From positions 186,001-250,000 of the forward strand of contig NZ_JACHYC010000004.1 in NCBI RefSeq assembly GCF_014192575.1: DNA of 64,000 bases. Reading direction: 5' to 3'. Shown in pieces: positions 45,587-55,338 of the stretch (within the stretch, counting starts at the first letter, position 1; every line of letters begins with the position of its first letter). The stretch comes from Variovorax sp. Sphag1AA (lineage in GTDB: Bacteria > Pseudomonadota > Gammaproteobacteria > Burkholderiales > Burkholderiaceae_C). The position numbers and the translations under genes were made by a program. The notes beneath the pieces were generated by a model. That model was not told the origin of the DNA. It made no database searches and saw only the letters and a program-made list of their open reading frames with translations.

Positions 45587-46554
45587 GCGACGTCGAATAC
45601 GCGGCCAACGAAGCAGCTCCCATCCAGGCATCACCTCCTCCATCCAGGCCGCAGGGGGCCAGCCGGCGTTGGCTTGTCGACCTGCTGCTGCTCGGTGCGC
45701 TGTGGGGAGCATCCTTCCTCTTCATGCGCATCGGCGCGGCGGAGTTCGGGGCGCTGCCGACTGCCGCCGTTCGCGTGGGGATCGCGGCAATCTTCCTGCT
45801 GCCGCTGCTCCTGATGCGCGGCCAGTGGTCGTCGCTCCGGCAGTACTGGAAGCCGGCACTTGGGGTCGGCGTGCTCAATTCCGGCATGCCGTTCGCGTTC
45901 TTCGCGTTCGCACTGTTGACGATCAACAGCGGGCTCGCCGCCGTGCTCAACGCCACGGTGCCGATGTTCGGCGCGCTGGTCGCGTGGGCATGGTTCGGCG
46001 ACCGACCGGACCGCTCGCGCATCGTTGGCCTGGTGATCGGCTTCATCGGCGTCGCGATGCTCGCCGGGCGCGGGGCGGGCTTCCACTCGGGCGCGAACGA
46101 AGGTGCAGCGCGGTGGGCGATCGCGTCATGCCTCGCCGCATGCATCTGCTATGCCTTTGCAGCGAGCCTCACGCGCAAGTATCTGGTGGGTGTGCCCGCA
46201 CTCGCGACCGCCACCGGCAGCCAGATCGGCGCCACGCTCGCGCTCGCCGTGCCCGCCCTGTGGCTCTGGCCCGCCCAGATGCCGAGCCTTCGTGCCTGGA
46301 TGGCGCTGGCGGCCGTGGGCATCGCCTGCACGGGGTTGGCCTACATCCTGTTCTTCCGTTTGATCGAGCACGCCGGTCCCGCCCGCGCATTGACCGTGAC
46401 CTTTCTGGTGCCCGTCTTTGCGGTGTTCTATGGCGCGGTGTTTCTAGGCGAGGAGATCACGCAATGGATGCTGATCTGCGCCGTGGTGATCGTCTGCGGC
46501 GTGGCGCTATCGACAGGTCTGGTCAAGCTGGGTGGTGGAAGACGCAGCGCCTGA
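45583..46554 (+). CDS. EamA/DMT-family transporter
   Basis: This 323-aa inner-membrane protein has ten helices in two EamA repeats (about 32-165 and 180-315). LLLGALWGASFLFMRIGAAEFG opens the first repeat and VTFLVPVFAVFYGAVFLGEEI closes the second, as usual in RhaT/YdcZ-like exporters. It is coupled to ogt through ATGA, which may be only operonic economy. The substrate is unknown. Its 3' end overlaps the convergent DUF1345 gene by 48 nt. Confidence 0.88.
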   Translation: MSDVEYAANEAAPIQASPPPSRPQGASRRWLVDLLLLGALWGASFLFMRIGAAEFGALPTAAVRVGIAAIFLLPLLLMRGQWSSLRQYWKPALGVGVLNSGMPFAFFAFALLTINSGLAAVLNATVPMFGALVAWAWFGDRPDRSRIVGLVIGFIGVAMLAGRGAGFHSGANEGAARWAIASCLAACICYAFAASLTRKYLVGVPALATATGSQIGATLALAVPALWLWPAQMPSLRAWMALAAVGIACTGLAYILFFRLIEHAGPARALTVTFLVPVFAVFYGAVFLGEEITQWMLICAVVIVCGVALSTGLVKLGGGRRSA

Positions 46555-47247
46555 GCCGCCCGACGGCGTCGGTGAATCCTGCATCGCCGCCGCCACCACG
46601 TTGATCGACAAGGCGAGCACCAGCATGTTGAAGGCGAAGGCCAACACGCCATGGACGAGCGTGAGCCGCCGCATCTCGCGCGAGAGCACCTGCACGTCGG
46701 AGACCTGCGAGGTCATGCCGACCACGAAGCTGTAGTAGAGAAAGTCGAAATAGTCGGGCTCGGCCTTGCCGGGAAAGTCGAGCCCCGCCAGATGACCTTT
46801 GTTGCCGGGCGCCGCCTGGTAGTAGCGATGCGCGTAGTGGAAGGCGTAGATCGTGTGGATCAGCAGCCACGAGCATGCAAGAGCCAGCAGCCCCAACGCG
46901 ATATGACCGAGACGTTGCGTACCGCATAGCTGCGGCACGCGCTGAAGCAGCATCGCAATCACGCCGACGCTGACGCCGACCGCGATCAGCATCACCGCGA
47001 GGATCGACGCGCGAGGCTGGTCGAGCGCCTGCGCCCTGCGGCGCGTCCCTTGCGCGTCGGAAACCTCGGCCAGCCACCATGCCGGCACGAGGTACGCCGC
47101 CGACCCCACGCACCAGCCGATCAGACCACGCGCAACGCCGTCGAGGCGCCATGGCAAGAACCGGAGCCCGAGGCCCACTGCAAGACCCACCACCGCGCCG
47201 GACAGCAGACGCTGCCAGCCGGTCATCATCACGAAGCGTGTACGCAT
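46507..47247 (-). CDS. DUF1345 membrane protein
   Basis: This 246-aa protein has about five hydrophobic segments (near 14-32, 42-60, 82-100, 115-137 and 200-222). The DUF1345 hallmark PDYFDFLYYSFVVGMTSQVSDV lies at about 165-186, preceded by HTIYAFHYAHRYY. The family resembles ion-channel pore regions, but its function is unknown. The gene stands alone between the DMT and cytochrome genes. Confidence 0.8.
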   Translation of the reverse strand: MRTRFVMMTGWQRLLSGAVVGLAVGLGLRFLPWRLDGVARGLIGWCVGSAAYLVPAWWLAEVSDAQGTRRRAQALDQPRASILAVMLIAVGVSVGVIAMLLQRVPQLCGTQRLGHIALGLLALACSWLLIHTIYAFHYAHRYYQAAPGNKGHLAGLDFPGKAEPDYFDFLYYSFVVGMTSQVSDVQVLSREMRRLTLVHGVLAFAFNMLVLALSINVVAAAMQDSPTPSGGSGAASSTTQLDQTCR

Positions 47248-47328
47248 GCGGGCACTGTAGCGCGCATGCTCCCGCGTCGGCCGCGCGGGGCTGTCGCGAT
47301 TTCCGTCGGCGGGTTACGCTCGGCACGA

Positions 47329-48060
47329 ATGAAGAAGAACCCACGATTCCTGCGCCGCCTCGGCATGGCGGGCCTGCTTGCCGCCTGCGCACTGTCGGCG
47401 GCACCGGGCCTCGCGGCACAACCGCCGGGGCACGTTCCCGACACGATCGAGCAGCGTGTGGCGGCCTGCATCGCATGCCATGGCCGCGAGGGATCGAGCA
47501 CCGAGGCAGGCTACTTTCCCCGCCTGTCGGGCAAGCCGTCGGCGTATCTCTTCAACCAACTCCAGAGCTTCCGCGATGGGCGGCGCCTCAATTCCGACAT
47601 GACGCACATGGTGCGGCACATGTCCGATGCCTACCTGCATGAGATCGCCGACTACTTCGCGTCGATCCAGCTGCCCTACCCCCCGCCACCCACCACGACA
47701 GACGCGACGCCCGAGATGCTCGCGCGCGGCAAGGCGCTGGTGTTCGAAGGCGATCCGGGTCGCAACATCCCGGCCTGCGTGCGCTGCCATGGAGAGGCGC
47801 TGACCGGCGTGCTGCCGGGCATCCCCGCGCTCGTGGGCCTGCCGCGGCTCTATCTCTCTTCTCAGCTCGGCGCTTGGCTTACGGACGACCGGCACGCACT
47901 CGCGCCCGATTGCATGACGGAGGTCGGACGCAAGCTCACCGCCGCCGACATCAACGCGGTCGCGAGCTGGCTCGCGATGCAGCCCATGCCCGCGGATCCC
48001 AAGCCCATCGCTGCGCCGCCGAGTCCGGTGCCGATGGCGTGCAGCGCGCTCAACAACTAA
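47329..48060 (+). CDS. Di-heme cytochrome c (c4-like)
   Basis: This 243-aa periplasmic electron carrier has a signal peptide ending near residue 30 (GLAAQ) and two heme sites: CIACHG (C47, C50, H51) and CVRCHG (C150, C153, H154). Each is followed by a cytochrome c4-type helical domain with Met candidates. It lies 15 nt before the triheme cytochrome gene, so the two probably exchange electrons. No dehydrogenase or oxidase subunit is adjacent. Confidence 0.9.
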   Translation: MKKNPRFLRRLGMAGLLAACALSAAPGLAAQPPGHVPDTIEQRVAACIACHGREGSSTEAGYFPRLSGKPSAYLFNQLQSFRDGRRLNSDMTHMVRHMSDAYLHEIADYFASIQLPYPPPPTTTDATPEMLARGKALVFEGDPGRNIPACVRCHGEALTGVLPGIPALVGLPRLYLSSQLGAWLTDDRHALAPDCMTEVGRKLTAADINAVASWLAMQPMPADPKPIAAPPSPVPMACSALNN

Positions 48061-48075
48061 GCCCGCCGAGCCGCC

Positions 48076-49344
48076 ATGCGACGTCTTCTCTACGTGCTGA
48101 TCTTCCTTGCGACGCTGGGCATCCTTGCCGCGTTCGTCATCATTGGCCTCAACCTGCGCGGCGAGACCAAGCTGCCCGATCCTCCGACTGCGTTCAACTC
48201 CACGCCCGAGCTCGTCGAACGCGGCCGCTACCTCGCACTGGCCGGAAATTGCGCGGGCTGCCATTCGGCACTGGGCAGCGCGCCCTACGCCGGCGGGGTC
48301 GGCATCGAGACACCTTTCGGGACGGTCTTCGCGAGCAATCTCACGCCCGACCCCAACGCAGGGATCGGCAGCTGGAACTCCGATCACTTCTGGCGTGCGC
48401 TGCACAACGGGCGGTCGAAGGATGGGCGGCTGCTGTACCCGGCCTTTCCGTACCCGAACTTCACCCGCGTCACGCGCGAGGATTCGGATGCCATCTTCGC
48501 GTACCTGCGCACCGTGCCGCCCTCGCCGACGCCGAACCGGCCGCATGAGCTGCGTTTTCCGTACGACATGCAGGCGGCCCTTGCCGTGTGGCGGGCCCTT
48601 TCGTTCACGGCGGGCAGCTTCGAGCCGAACCCCAACAAGTCGGCGGAATGGAATCGCGGTGCCTACCTGGTCGAGGGCCTCGGCCATTGCATCGCATGCC
48701 ACGGCACGCGCAACGTGCTTGGCGCCACGCAGGAAAAGCTCGGCCTGTCGGGCGGGCTGATCGCGGTGCAGAACTGGTATGCGCCGTCGCTCACATCGAA
48801 CCGCGAGGCCGGCGTGGCCGAATGGGCGCCGCATGACGTGGTCGAGCTGCTCAAGAATGGCCGCTCCGAGCGCGGCTCGGTGATGGGGCCGATGGCGGAC
48901 GTCGTCTACGGCAGCACGCAGCATCTGAAGGAGGCCGACCTGCTTGCCATGGCCAGCTACCTCAGGGAGTTGCCGAGCACGTCGGCCGCGGTCGCATCGA
49001 CGACTTCGCCCAAGCGCGACGTGCGCGTGATGGAGCACGGCCAGCGCATCTTCGACCAGCGTTGCGCGTATTGCCATGGCGACCAGGGCCAGGGCGCGGT
49101 CGGGGCCTATCCGCCACTGGCGGGCAATCGTGCGGTGCTGATGAATTCGCCGGTGAACCTGATCCAGATCGTGCGGCACGGCGGGTTCCTGCCGACCACG
49201 GCGGGCAACCCGCGTCCTTACGGCATGCCGCCGTTCAGGATCGTCCTCGACGACAGCGACGTGGCTGCCGTGCTGACCTATGTCCGCGGCTCATGGGGCA
49301 ACGACGCGCCGCCGGTGACGGCACGCGACATGCTGCGCCAGTAA
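48076..49344 (+). CDS. Tri-heme cytochrome c, alcohol/gluconate dehydrogenase subunit type
   Basis: The 422-aa protein has an N-terminal membrane anchor (about 5-26) and three CxxCH sites: CAGCH (59-63), CIACH (205-209) and CAYCH (330-334). Spacing and the TPFGTVFASNLTPD, GIGSWNSDHFWRALHNG motifs match the membrane cytochrome subunit of flavin- or PQQ-dependent dehydrogenases for alcohol, gluconate or sorbosone. No such catalytic subunit is seen within this window. It may serve a distant dehydrogenase and pass electrons to the c4-like protein. Confidence 0.9.
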   Translation: MRRLLYVLIFLATLGILAAFVIIGLNLRGETKLPDPPTAFNSTPELVERGRYLALAGNCAGCHSALGSAPYAGGVGIETPFGTVFASNLTPDPNAGIGSWNSDHFWRALHNGRSKDGRLLYPAFPYPNFTRVTREDSDAIFAYLRTVPPSPTPNRPHELRFPYDMQAALAVWRALSFTAGSFEPNPNKSAEWNRGAYLVEGLGHCIACHGTRNVLGATQEKLGLSGGLIAVQNWYAPSLTSNREAGVAEWAPHDVVELLKNGRSERGSVMGPMADVVYGSTQHLKEADLLAMASYLRELPSTSAAVASTTSPKRDVRVMEHGQRIFDQRCAYCHGDQGQGAVGAYPPLAGNRAVLMNSPVNLIQIVRHGGFLPTTAGNPRPYGMPPFRIVLDDSDVAAVLTYVRGSWGNDAPPVTARDMLRQ

Positions 49345-49362
49345 AGCGCTCGCGCGATCGGC

Positions 49363-50337
49363 TCAGTACGAGCCGGTCGGCGGCTTGTAGTTGCCCGTCC
49401 CCCTGTGCAGGATCGGGCGCAGGACGCGCGCCAGCTGCGAGCGCGCGATACCGGTCACCTTGCCGATCGGCGCCTTGATCGCATCAAGAGCTGCAGACTG
49501 GCCAGGCCCCTCGGGCGACAGGCCGCACTTCCGCAGCACGCGGTTGATCTGGTGCACCTGCGCCGCGCGGCGCGTGACCGGCGTGTAGAAGTTGACGCCG
49601 ATCGAAATCGCCACGCGATCGCCGGGAGAGGTCCATTCCGGGTCGGACCGCGTCATGTGGGGCGACGTGCTCGGGAAATAGACCCCGTCCCCGGCGCGCA
49701 CATCGAACTCGTGGCTGCGTGAGCGGTACTCGTCCTTGAGCCTCACCTTGCGCAGCGAATGCGCGACGATGAAATCCTCCACCGACTCGATCGGCACCAC
49801 CGTGCGGTCGCTGTGGTCCCACACGTTGAGCACCTTGCGGCCGTGCAGCATCAGCCAGAAATTGTTCTCGCGATCGATATGGAAGGGCGTCACCGACGGC
49901 GGCGCAGAGATGAAGATGAAGCCGGTCACCTGGAACATCTCGCCCTGCTCACGCTTGATGACCTCGCGCACGTTGCCGAGGATGTGGTCCAGCAGCTCCT
50001 TGTAGCGCGGGATGACCTCGACGTCGTACAGCGCGATCCACGAGCCTGGTTCCTCGATCCGCCGGAAGACGTCTTCGATGCTGCGCCCGTCCGGCGGAAC
50101 GCTGTCATGGGCGAAGGCCGACCCCTGGGTGATGCCCGGCCGGACGAAGCGGCATTGCTTCAGCGGCGAGAGTTCCTTCGCGAGCGCTTCGAGTTCGGGC
50201 AACTGGAACAGCGGATGGCGGTGGTAGTCGTGATGAAGCCGGCCCACCTTGCCTGTCGAAAAACCAGCCGGATCGTCCACCCACATCCGGCACTCAGAAA
50301 TCGTGGACGACATCTTGTCGATATGGCTGGCGCCCAT
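49363..50337 (-). CDS. Cupin-like (JmjC-type fold) domain protein
   Basis: The 324-aa protein has a double-stranded beta-helix core. Possible Fe(II) ligands are H and D in TPFHIDRENNFWLMLHG and a later His in STSPHMTRSD, compatible with a 2-oxoglutarate oxygenase or a non-catalytic cupin. The ATG at 50335-50337 follows AAGGAG at 7 nt; an in-frame ATG at 50367 overlaps the upstream inverted repeat. It stands alone, facing copA. The substrate is unknown. Confidence 0.75.
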   Translation of the reverse strand: MGASHIDKMSSTISECRMWVDDPAGFSTGKVGRLHHDYHRHPLFQLPELEALAKELSPLKQCRFVRPGITQGSAFAHDSVPPDGRSIEDVFRRIEEPGSWIALYDVEVIPRYKELLDHILGNVREVIKREQGEMFQVTGFIFISAPPSVTPFHIDRENNFWLMLHGRKVLNVWDHSDRTVVPIESVEDFIVAHSLRKVRLKDEYRSRSHEFDVRAGDGVYFPSTSPHMTRSDPEWTSPGDRVAISIGVNFYTPVTRRAAQVHQINRVLRKCGLSPEGPGQSAALDAIKAPIGKVTGIARSQLARVLRPILHRGTGNYKPPTGSY

Positions 50338-50369
50338 GTCTTGCTCCTTCAGGAATCGGGAAAGCATAC

Positions 50370-50386
50370 TTTATGTAACACATAAA
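50370..50386. promoter_or_regulatory. Perfect inverted repeat upstream of the cupin-like gene
   Basis: TTTATGT-AAC-ACATAAA is a perfect 7+3+7 inverted repeat, 32 nt upstream of the cupin-like start and in an AT-rich patch unusual for this window. It is a credible regulator-binding site. No cognate regulator is adjacent apart from cueR, whose site differs. Confidence 0.5.
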
Positions 50387-50444
50387 TACAAAAGGCCGAT
50401 CGAAGTAGTACGAAAGGTCGGCATTTCTAGCCATTTTGCGGCGC

Positions 50445-50475
50445 TTGACCCTCCCATGATGGAAAGGTTGAAACT
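50445..50475 (+). promoter_or_regulatory. MerR/CueR-type copA promoter
   Basis: TTGACC (50445-50450) and GAAACT (50470-50475) are separated by 19 nt, the overlong spacing typical of MerR-activated promoters. The spacer carries the dyad ACCCTCCC...GGAAAGGT (50448-50468), matching copper-responsive CueR boxes. CueR with Cu(I) should underwind the DNA and activate copA-cueR. Confidence 0.85.
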
Positions 50476-50484
50476 GCGCCCCAT

Positions 50485-52731
50485 ATGGTCAACATGAATC
50501 CCAGCCTCGCGCTTTCCCCCGCATCGACCTCCGCCCCGCAGGAATGGTCACTCCCGATCGAAGGCATGACCTGTGCGTCATGCGTCGCGCGCGTCGAACG
50601 GTCGCTTGCCGGCGTTCCCGGCGTCACCGAGGCAAGCGTCAACCTCGCCACCGAGGCGGCCACCGTCCGCACCGACGGCTCGGTCGCGCGAGACGTTCTG
50701 CGCGCCGCGGTCGAGAAGGCCGGGTACAGCGTCGGCGAAGAACCCGCAGCCGCTTCGGGCGAAGCGCCCACATCCGGCGCGGCAACGACGAGAAGAGGCC
50801 GCAACGACGCATGGCCGGTGATCGCCGCCGCGCTCCTTTCGGTTCCGCTGGTGTTGCCGATGTTTGGTCTGCTCTTCGGGGAGGACTGGATGCTCGATGG
50901 CTGGGTGCAGTTCGCGCTTGCGACGCCCGTGCAGTTCTGGCTGGGCGCCCGCTTCTATCGCTCGGGGTGGAAGGCGCTCAAGGCGCGAGCCGGCAACATG
51001 GACCTGCTGGTGGCACTCGGCACTTCTGCCGCGTACGGGCTCAGCGTCTACCTTCTCGTCTCGCACGGCGACCACGGCATGCCGCACCTGTATTTCGAAG
51101 CGTCGGCCGTGGTCATCACACTGGTGCTGCTCGGCAAGTGGCTCGAAACCCGCGCCAAGCGCCAGACCACCGAGGCCATCCGGGCGCTGAACGCATTGCG
51201 CCCCGAGCGCGCGCGCGTTCGGCGCCACGGCGTCGAGCAGGACGTGGCGCTCGACAAGGTGAAGATCGACGACCTCGTCGTCATTCGCCCGGGCGAGCGC
51301 GTGCCGGTCGATGCGACAGTCATCGAAGGCGCGAGCGAAGTCGATGAATCGTTGATCACCGGAGAAAGCCTGCCTGTCTCCAAAGGCGTGGGCAATGCCG
51401 TGACCGGCGGCTCCGTCAACGGCCAGGGCCTGCTGGTGGTGCGGACCACGGCCGTGGGCGCCGAATCCACGCTCGCCCGCATCGTGCGGCTGGTCGAATC
51501 AGCGCAGGCGAAGAAAGCGCCGATCCAGCGGCTGGTCGATCAAGTCAGCAGCGTCTTCGTGCCGGTGGTCATCGGCATTGCGATCCTCACCTTCCTGGGC
51601 TGGGGCATTGGCACCGGCAACTGGGAAGCGGCGATCCTCAACGCAGTCGCGGTGCTGGTCATCGCCTGCCCTTGCGCACTGGGCCTTGCCACGCCGACCG
51701 CGATCATGGCCGGCACCGGTGTCGCCGCGCGGCACGGCGTGCTCATCAAGGATGCCGAGGCACTCGAAGTCGCGCACAGCATCAAGACCGTCGCGTTCGA
51801 CAAGACCGGCACGCTGACCGAAGGCCGGCCGGTGCTGGTGGCCTGTGAAGCAATCGACAGCGACAGGACGGCGCTTCTGCGCGCCAGTGCGGCGATCCAG
51901 TCGGGCAGCGAGCATCCACTCGCGCGCGCCGTGCTGGCCGCAGCGAAGGACGACGGTGTGGACATCCCTCGCGCTACGGAGGTGCGTGCCGTCGCGGGTC
52001 GCGGCATGTCGGCGAGTGTCGAAGGACGGGAACTCCGCCTCGGCAGCACGCGATTCATGCGCGAACTCGCGGTGCCGCTCGGCAAGCTCGATGCACGTGC
52101 GTCGCAGCTGCAATCGGAAGGCCGCACCGTCTCGTGGTTGGCGGACGTGAGCGACCGACCGGTCCTCATCGGCCTGCTCGCTTTCGGCGATACGCCCAAG
52201 CCCAGTGCCGCCCGCGCCATCGCGCAACTTCATGCGCAGGGCATCCGCACCGCCCTCGTGTCGGGCGACAACCGCGGCAGCGCCGAGGCCGTTGCGCGCG
52301 CGCTGAAGATCGACACCGTGCGCGCCGAAGTGCTGCCCGAAGACAAGGCCGCGATCGTCGCCCAGCTCAAGCGCGACGGCGAACGCGTTGCGATGGTTGG
52401 CGACGGGATCAACGACGCGCCGGCACTGGCAGCGGCCGATGTCGGCATCGCGATGTCCACCGGCACCGACGTTGCGATGCACGCGGCCGGCATCACGCTG
52501 ATGCGCGGCGACCCGGCCTTGGTGAGCGATGCGATCGACATCTCGCGCCGCACCTACGCGAAGATCCGGCAGAACCTGTTCTGGGCCTTTGCCTACAACG
52601 TCGTCGGCATCCCCCTGGCGGCCCTGGGCCTGCTGAGCCCCGTCATCGCCGGTGCGGCCATGGCGTTCAGCAGTGTGAGTGTGGTGAGCAATGCGCTGCT
52701 GCTCCGGCGCTGGAAAGGAATTGCGCAATGA
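50485..52731 (+). CDS. copA: Cu(+)-exporting P1B-type ATPase
   Basis: The 748-aa inner-membrane pump exports Cu(I) from the cytosol. One N-terminal metal-binding domain carries GMTCASC (C30, C33). CPC (C395, C397) in TM6, DKTGT (D439 phosphorylated), SGSEHPLA in the nucleotide domain and [10 protein letters not shown] are all intact, with eight membrane helices. An alternative ATG at 50494 is possible. It is driven by the CueR-type promoter and overlaps cueR by 4 nt. Confidence 0.95.
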   Translation: MVNMNPSLALSPASTSAPQEWSLPIEGMTCASCVARVERSLAGVPGVTEASVNLATEAATVRTDGSVARDVLRAAVEKAGYSVGEEPAAASGEAPTSGAATTRRGRNDAWPVIAAALLSVPLVLPMFGLLFGEDWMLDGWVQFALATPVQFWLGARFYRSGWKALKARAGNMDLLVALGTSAAYGLSVYLLVSHGDHGMPHLYFEASAVVITLVLLGKWLETRAKRQTTEAIRALNALRPERARVRRHGVEQDVALDKVKIDDLVVIRPGERVPVDATVIEGASEVDESLITGESLPVSKGVGNAVTGGSVNGQGLLVVRTTAVGAESTLARIVRLVESAQAKKAPIQRLVDQVSSVFVPVVIGIAILTFLGWGIGTGNWEAAILNAVAVLVIACPCALGLATPTAIMAGTGVAARHGVLIKDAEALEVAHSIKTVAFDKTGTLTEGRPVLVACEAIDSDRTALLRASAAIQSGSEHPLARAVLAAAKDDGVDIPRATEVRAVAGRGMSASVEGRELRLGSTRFMRELAVPLGKLDARASQLQSEGRTVSWLADVSDRPVLIGLLAFGDTPKPSAARAIAQLHAQGIRTALVSGDNRGSAEAVARALKIDTVRAEVLPEDKAAIVAQLKRDGERVAMVGDGINDAPALAAADVGIAMSTGTDVAMHAAGITLMRGDPALVSDAIDISRRTYAKIRQNLFWAFAYNVVGIPLAALGLLSPVIAGAAMAFSSVSVVSNALLLRRWKGIAQ

Positions 52732-53126
52732 GCGGCCCCTTCAACATCGGCGAAGCAGCGGCGCGTTCGGGCGTGTCGGCGAAGATGGTGCGGCACTACG
52801 AGTCGCTCGGCCTCGTGCCCGGCGTGGCGCGTACCGATGCTGGCTATCGGCAGTACACGGAAAGCAACGTGCACACGCTGCGCTTCATCCGCCGCGCACG
52901 CGATCTCGGATTCAGCATGGCAGAGATCGCGGAGCTGTTGAAGCTCTGGCAAAACAAGCAACGCGCCAGTGCAGATGTGAAGCGCATCGCGCTCTCACAT
53001 GCGCAGGACCTGCATCGGCGGATCGAGGAGATGGAGGCGATGAAGCGCACGCTCGAGCGATTGGCAGACTGCTGCCATGGGGATCATCGGCCAGACTGCC
53101 CGATCCTGGACGAACTGGCCGAGTGA
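52728..53126 (+). CDS. cueR: Copper-responsive MerR-family regulator
   Basis: This 132-aa dimeric regulator has the MerR HTH ([26 protein letters not shown]), a dimerisation helix and the C-terminal metal loop [12 protein letters not shown], whose first-position Cys pair matches CueR. It senses Cu(I) and activates the copA promoter just upstream. The ATG overlaps the copA stop, so it is co-transcribed with its target. Confidence 0.93.
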   Translation: MSGPFNIGEAAARSGVSAKMVRHYESLGLVPGVARTDAGYRQYTESNVHTLRFIRRARDLGFSMAEIAELLKLWQNKQRASADVKRIALSHAQDLHRRIEEMEAMKRTLERLADCCHGDHRPDCPILDELAE

Positions 53127-53131
53127 GCAGG

Positions 53132-54148
53132 TCACTTCGCGGCAGCGCCTAGTGCCGCGGCGATCCAGCTGTCGAACAACGCCTGATGCGCACGGATCCA
53201 GCCGTTCGCGTGGCGTTCGATGTCCTGTTGGCTACCGGCGCCCTGGCTCATCCGGAGGTTCTGAGCGTTGATGTCACCGACCGGTAGCTTCATGACCTCG
53301 AACAGCTTGCCGGCCGCCGGGTTCTTCGCGATGAAGTCCCTGTTGGCGACGATCTGCTCTTCATCTGCCTGAAAGCCGTAGTCCTTGCCATTGGGAAGGC
53401 GGGTCGCCAGGCGGGTGGCCGAAGCGCTTTCGCCAGAAGCCGGAGAAGGCACCTCGAGCCAGACCACATCGGACCCGGGCCGCAGAACCGCGCTCACCCA
53501 GTACGGCGTCCACGTGTAGTACAGGATCGGCTTGCCCTGCTTGTAGCGCGCGATGGTGTCGGCCATCAGCGCGGCATAGCTGCCCTGCTTGTGCGTGATG
53601 ACATCGCGAAGGTCGAAGGTGTCGAGGTGATGCTCGATCGCCTTTTCGCAGCCCCAACCCGGCGTGCAGCCGGTGAGGTCCGCCTTCCCATCGCCGTCCG
53701 TATCGAAGAGCCTTGCGATGGCAGGGTCCTTCAACTGTCCGATGTTCGTGATGCCGTATTGCTCCGCGGTCTTCCTGTCGATCAGGTAGCCCTGGACCGC
53801 ACCATCCGCATAGGCGCCGGTGCGCACGAGCTTCGCGTCACCGCCGCTGTTCTTGTAGAAGTCGGCATGCAGGTGCGCCCAGTGATTGGCCATGAACGTC
53901 GCGTCTCCATTGGCGATCGCGAGGTGCGCGGTGGCGGGCTCCAGATCCTTGACCGGCGCGACGGTGTAGCCGAGTCGCTCGAGGGCGCGGGACACGATCA
54001 ACGTCTGGAACATCTCTTCGGCCAGCGAGCTCTTGAGCGGCTGCACGACGATTCCATTGCCCGGCGGGCCACTTGCGTGTGCGCCGAAGCCCAGGAGCAT
54101 CAGTCCGACTGCGCACAGGATGCCGGTGAAAAGGCGAATTCTTTTCAT
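53132..54148 (-). CDS. proX: Glycine betaine/proline ABC transporter substrate-binding protein
   Basis: This 338-aa periplasmic receptor has a signal peptide ending near residue 26 (GAHAS). Family motifs VVQPLKSSLAEEMFQTLIVSRALERLG, ANGDATFMANHWAHLH (aromatic box region) and CTPGWGCEKAIEHHL match ProX, including the Cys pair. GGAGG precedes the ATG at 54146-54148. It is the third gene of proVWX and supplies osmoprotectant to the ATPase-permease complex. Confidence 0.92.
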   Translation of the reverse strand: MKRIRLFTGILCAVGLMLLGFGAHASGPPGNGIVVQPLKSSLAEEMFQTLIVSRALERLGYTVAPVKDLEPATAHLAIANGDATFMANHWAHLHADFYKNSGGDAKLVRTGAYADGAVQGYLIDRKTAEQYGITNIGQLKDPAIARLFDTDGDGKADLTGCTPGWGCEKAIEHHLDTFDLRDVITHKQGSYAALMADTIARYKQGKPILYYTWTPYWVSAVLRPGSDVVWLEVPSPASGESASATRLATRLPNGKDYGFQADEEQIVANRDFIAKNPAAGKLFEVMKLPVGDINAQNLRMSQGAGSQQDIERHANGWIRAHQALFDSWIAAALGAAAK

Positions 54149-54183
54149 GCGTTGGTTTCCTCCAATGTCTTTGGGCCGCAGAT

Positions 54184-55320
54184 TCATCGCGCCTGCGTGG
54201 ACGGACGAGGCGCGGCCTCGACGTGGGACGGCGTGGCAACGATGCGCTGCAGCAGGCGCAAGGCCAGTCCCGCGGGGCCCGTGTGCCACCAACGCCGCGC
54301 ACCGCCGCGCCGCGAGCGACCCAGTGCCTGCGTCAGGCGATCGAGCGTGATGGCGAGGAGCACGATGCCCAGGCCACCCACCGTGGCAAGGCCCATGTCC
54401 AGACGGCCAATGCCCCGCAGCACCATCTGCCCCAGTCCGCCGACGGCGATCATCGAAGCGATCACCACCATCGACAGCGACAGCATCAATGCCTGGTTGA
54501 TGCCCGCCATGATGGACGGCATCGCCAGTGGCAGTTGCACCTTCACGAGCATCTGCCAGGGCGATGCACCGTACGCCCGCGCCGCTTCGATCAGGTCGGA
54601 CTGGACCTGCCGCAGGCCAAGGCTGGTGAGGCGCACCAGCGGTGCCAACGCGAAGATGATGGTCACGATCACGCCCGGCACATCGCCGATACCGAACAAC
54701 ATCACGACCGGAACCAGATAGACGAAGGCAGGCGTGGTCTGCATCGCGTCGAGCACCGGGCGCATCAACGCCTGCGCGCGGTCGCTGCTGGCGAGCAGAA
54801 CCCCGAGCGGCAGGCCGATGACGAGGCAGAAGACCAGCGAGGTCAATACCAGCGACAGCGTGACCATCGCCTCGGGCCAGATGCCGAGCATCGCGACGCC
54901 GAGCAGGGAGAGCACGGTCCCGACCGCGATGGTGCGGCCCGCAAACTGCCACGCGAGAAGACCGATCAACACGATCATCGGCAGCGTCGGCATGGCGCCA
55001 AGAAGGCCTTGCATCCACGCCAGGGTGCCGTCGATCGGAAGCCGGACGCTCTGGAAGAAAGGGCGGAAGTGTTCGACGGCCCAACCCAGACCCTGGTTGA
55101 TCCAGGACTCGATGGGCAAGGACCCGTCCCAAAGCCGATGCAGGTGGAACCCGTCGGGCTGGATCGGAGCGACTGGCGCATCGAGCCAGGAGAGGCTCGA
55201 AGACGCATCCGTCGAAGCGGACATGGCCTGCCAGGGATCGACGAAGGTCTGCGTCTGCGTGGAAGTCGTGGCGGCGTCGATCGCTGTGGCGAGTTCGGGC
55301 GGCAATGCGGTGTCGTTCAT
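54184..55320 (-). CDS. proW: Glycine betaine/proline ABC transporter permease
   Basis: This 378-aa inner-membrane protein has a long N-terminal extension (about 1-90), then seven hydrophobic helices. The permease coupling loop is [34 protein letters not shown]. It lies 18 nt after proV and 35 nt before proX. Length and order match the ProU system, not the smaller OpuC type. Confidence 0.93.
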   Translation of the reverse strand: MNDTALPPELATAIDAATTSTQTQTFVDPWQAMSASTDASSSLSWLDAPVAPIQPDGFHLHRLWDGSLPIESWINQGLGWAVEHFRPFFQSVRLPIDGTLAWMQGLLGAMPTLPMIVLIGLLAWQFAGRTIAVGTVLSLLGVAMLGIWPEAMVTLSLVLTSLVFCLVIGLPLGVLLASSDRAQALMRPVLDAMQTTPAFVYLVPVVMLFGIGDVPGVIVTIIFALAPLVRLTSLGLRQVQSDLIEAARAYGASPWQMLVKVQLPLAMPSIMAGINQALMLSLSMVVIASMIAVGGLGQMVLRGIGRLDMGLATVGGLGIVLLAITLDRLTQALGRSRRGGARRWWHTGPAGLALRLLQRIVATPSHVEAAPRPSTQAR

Positions 55321-55338
55321 GCTGAAGATCCTTCGAAG

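Noticed and set aside
47314..49179. 621-codon minus-strand open frame over the cytochrome genes
   Set aside because: It would erase two cytochromes with intact heme motifs; no recognisable domain in the antisense product.
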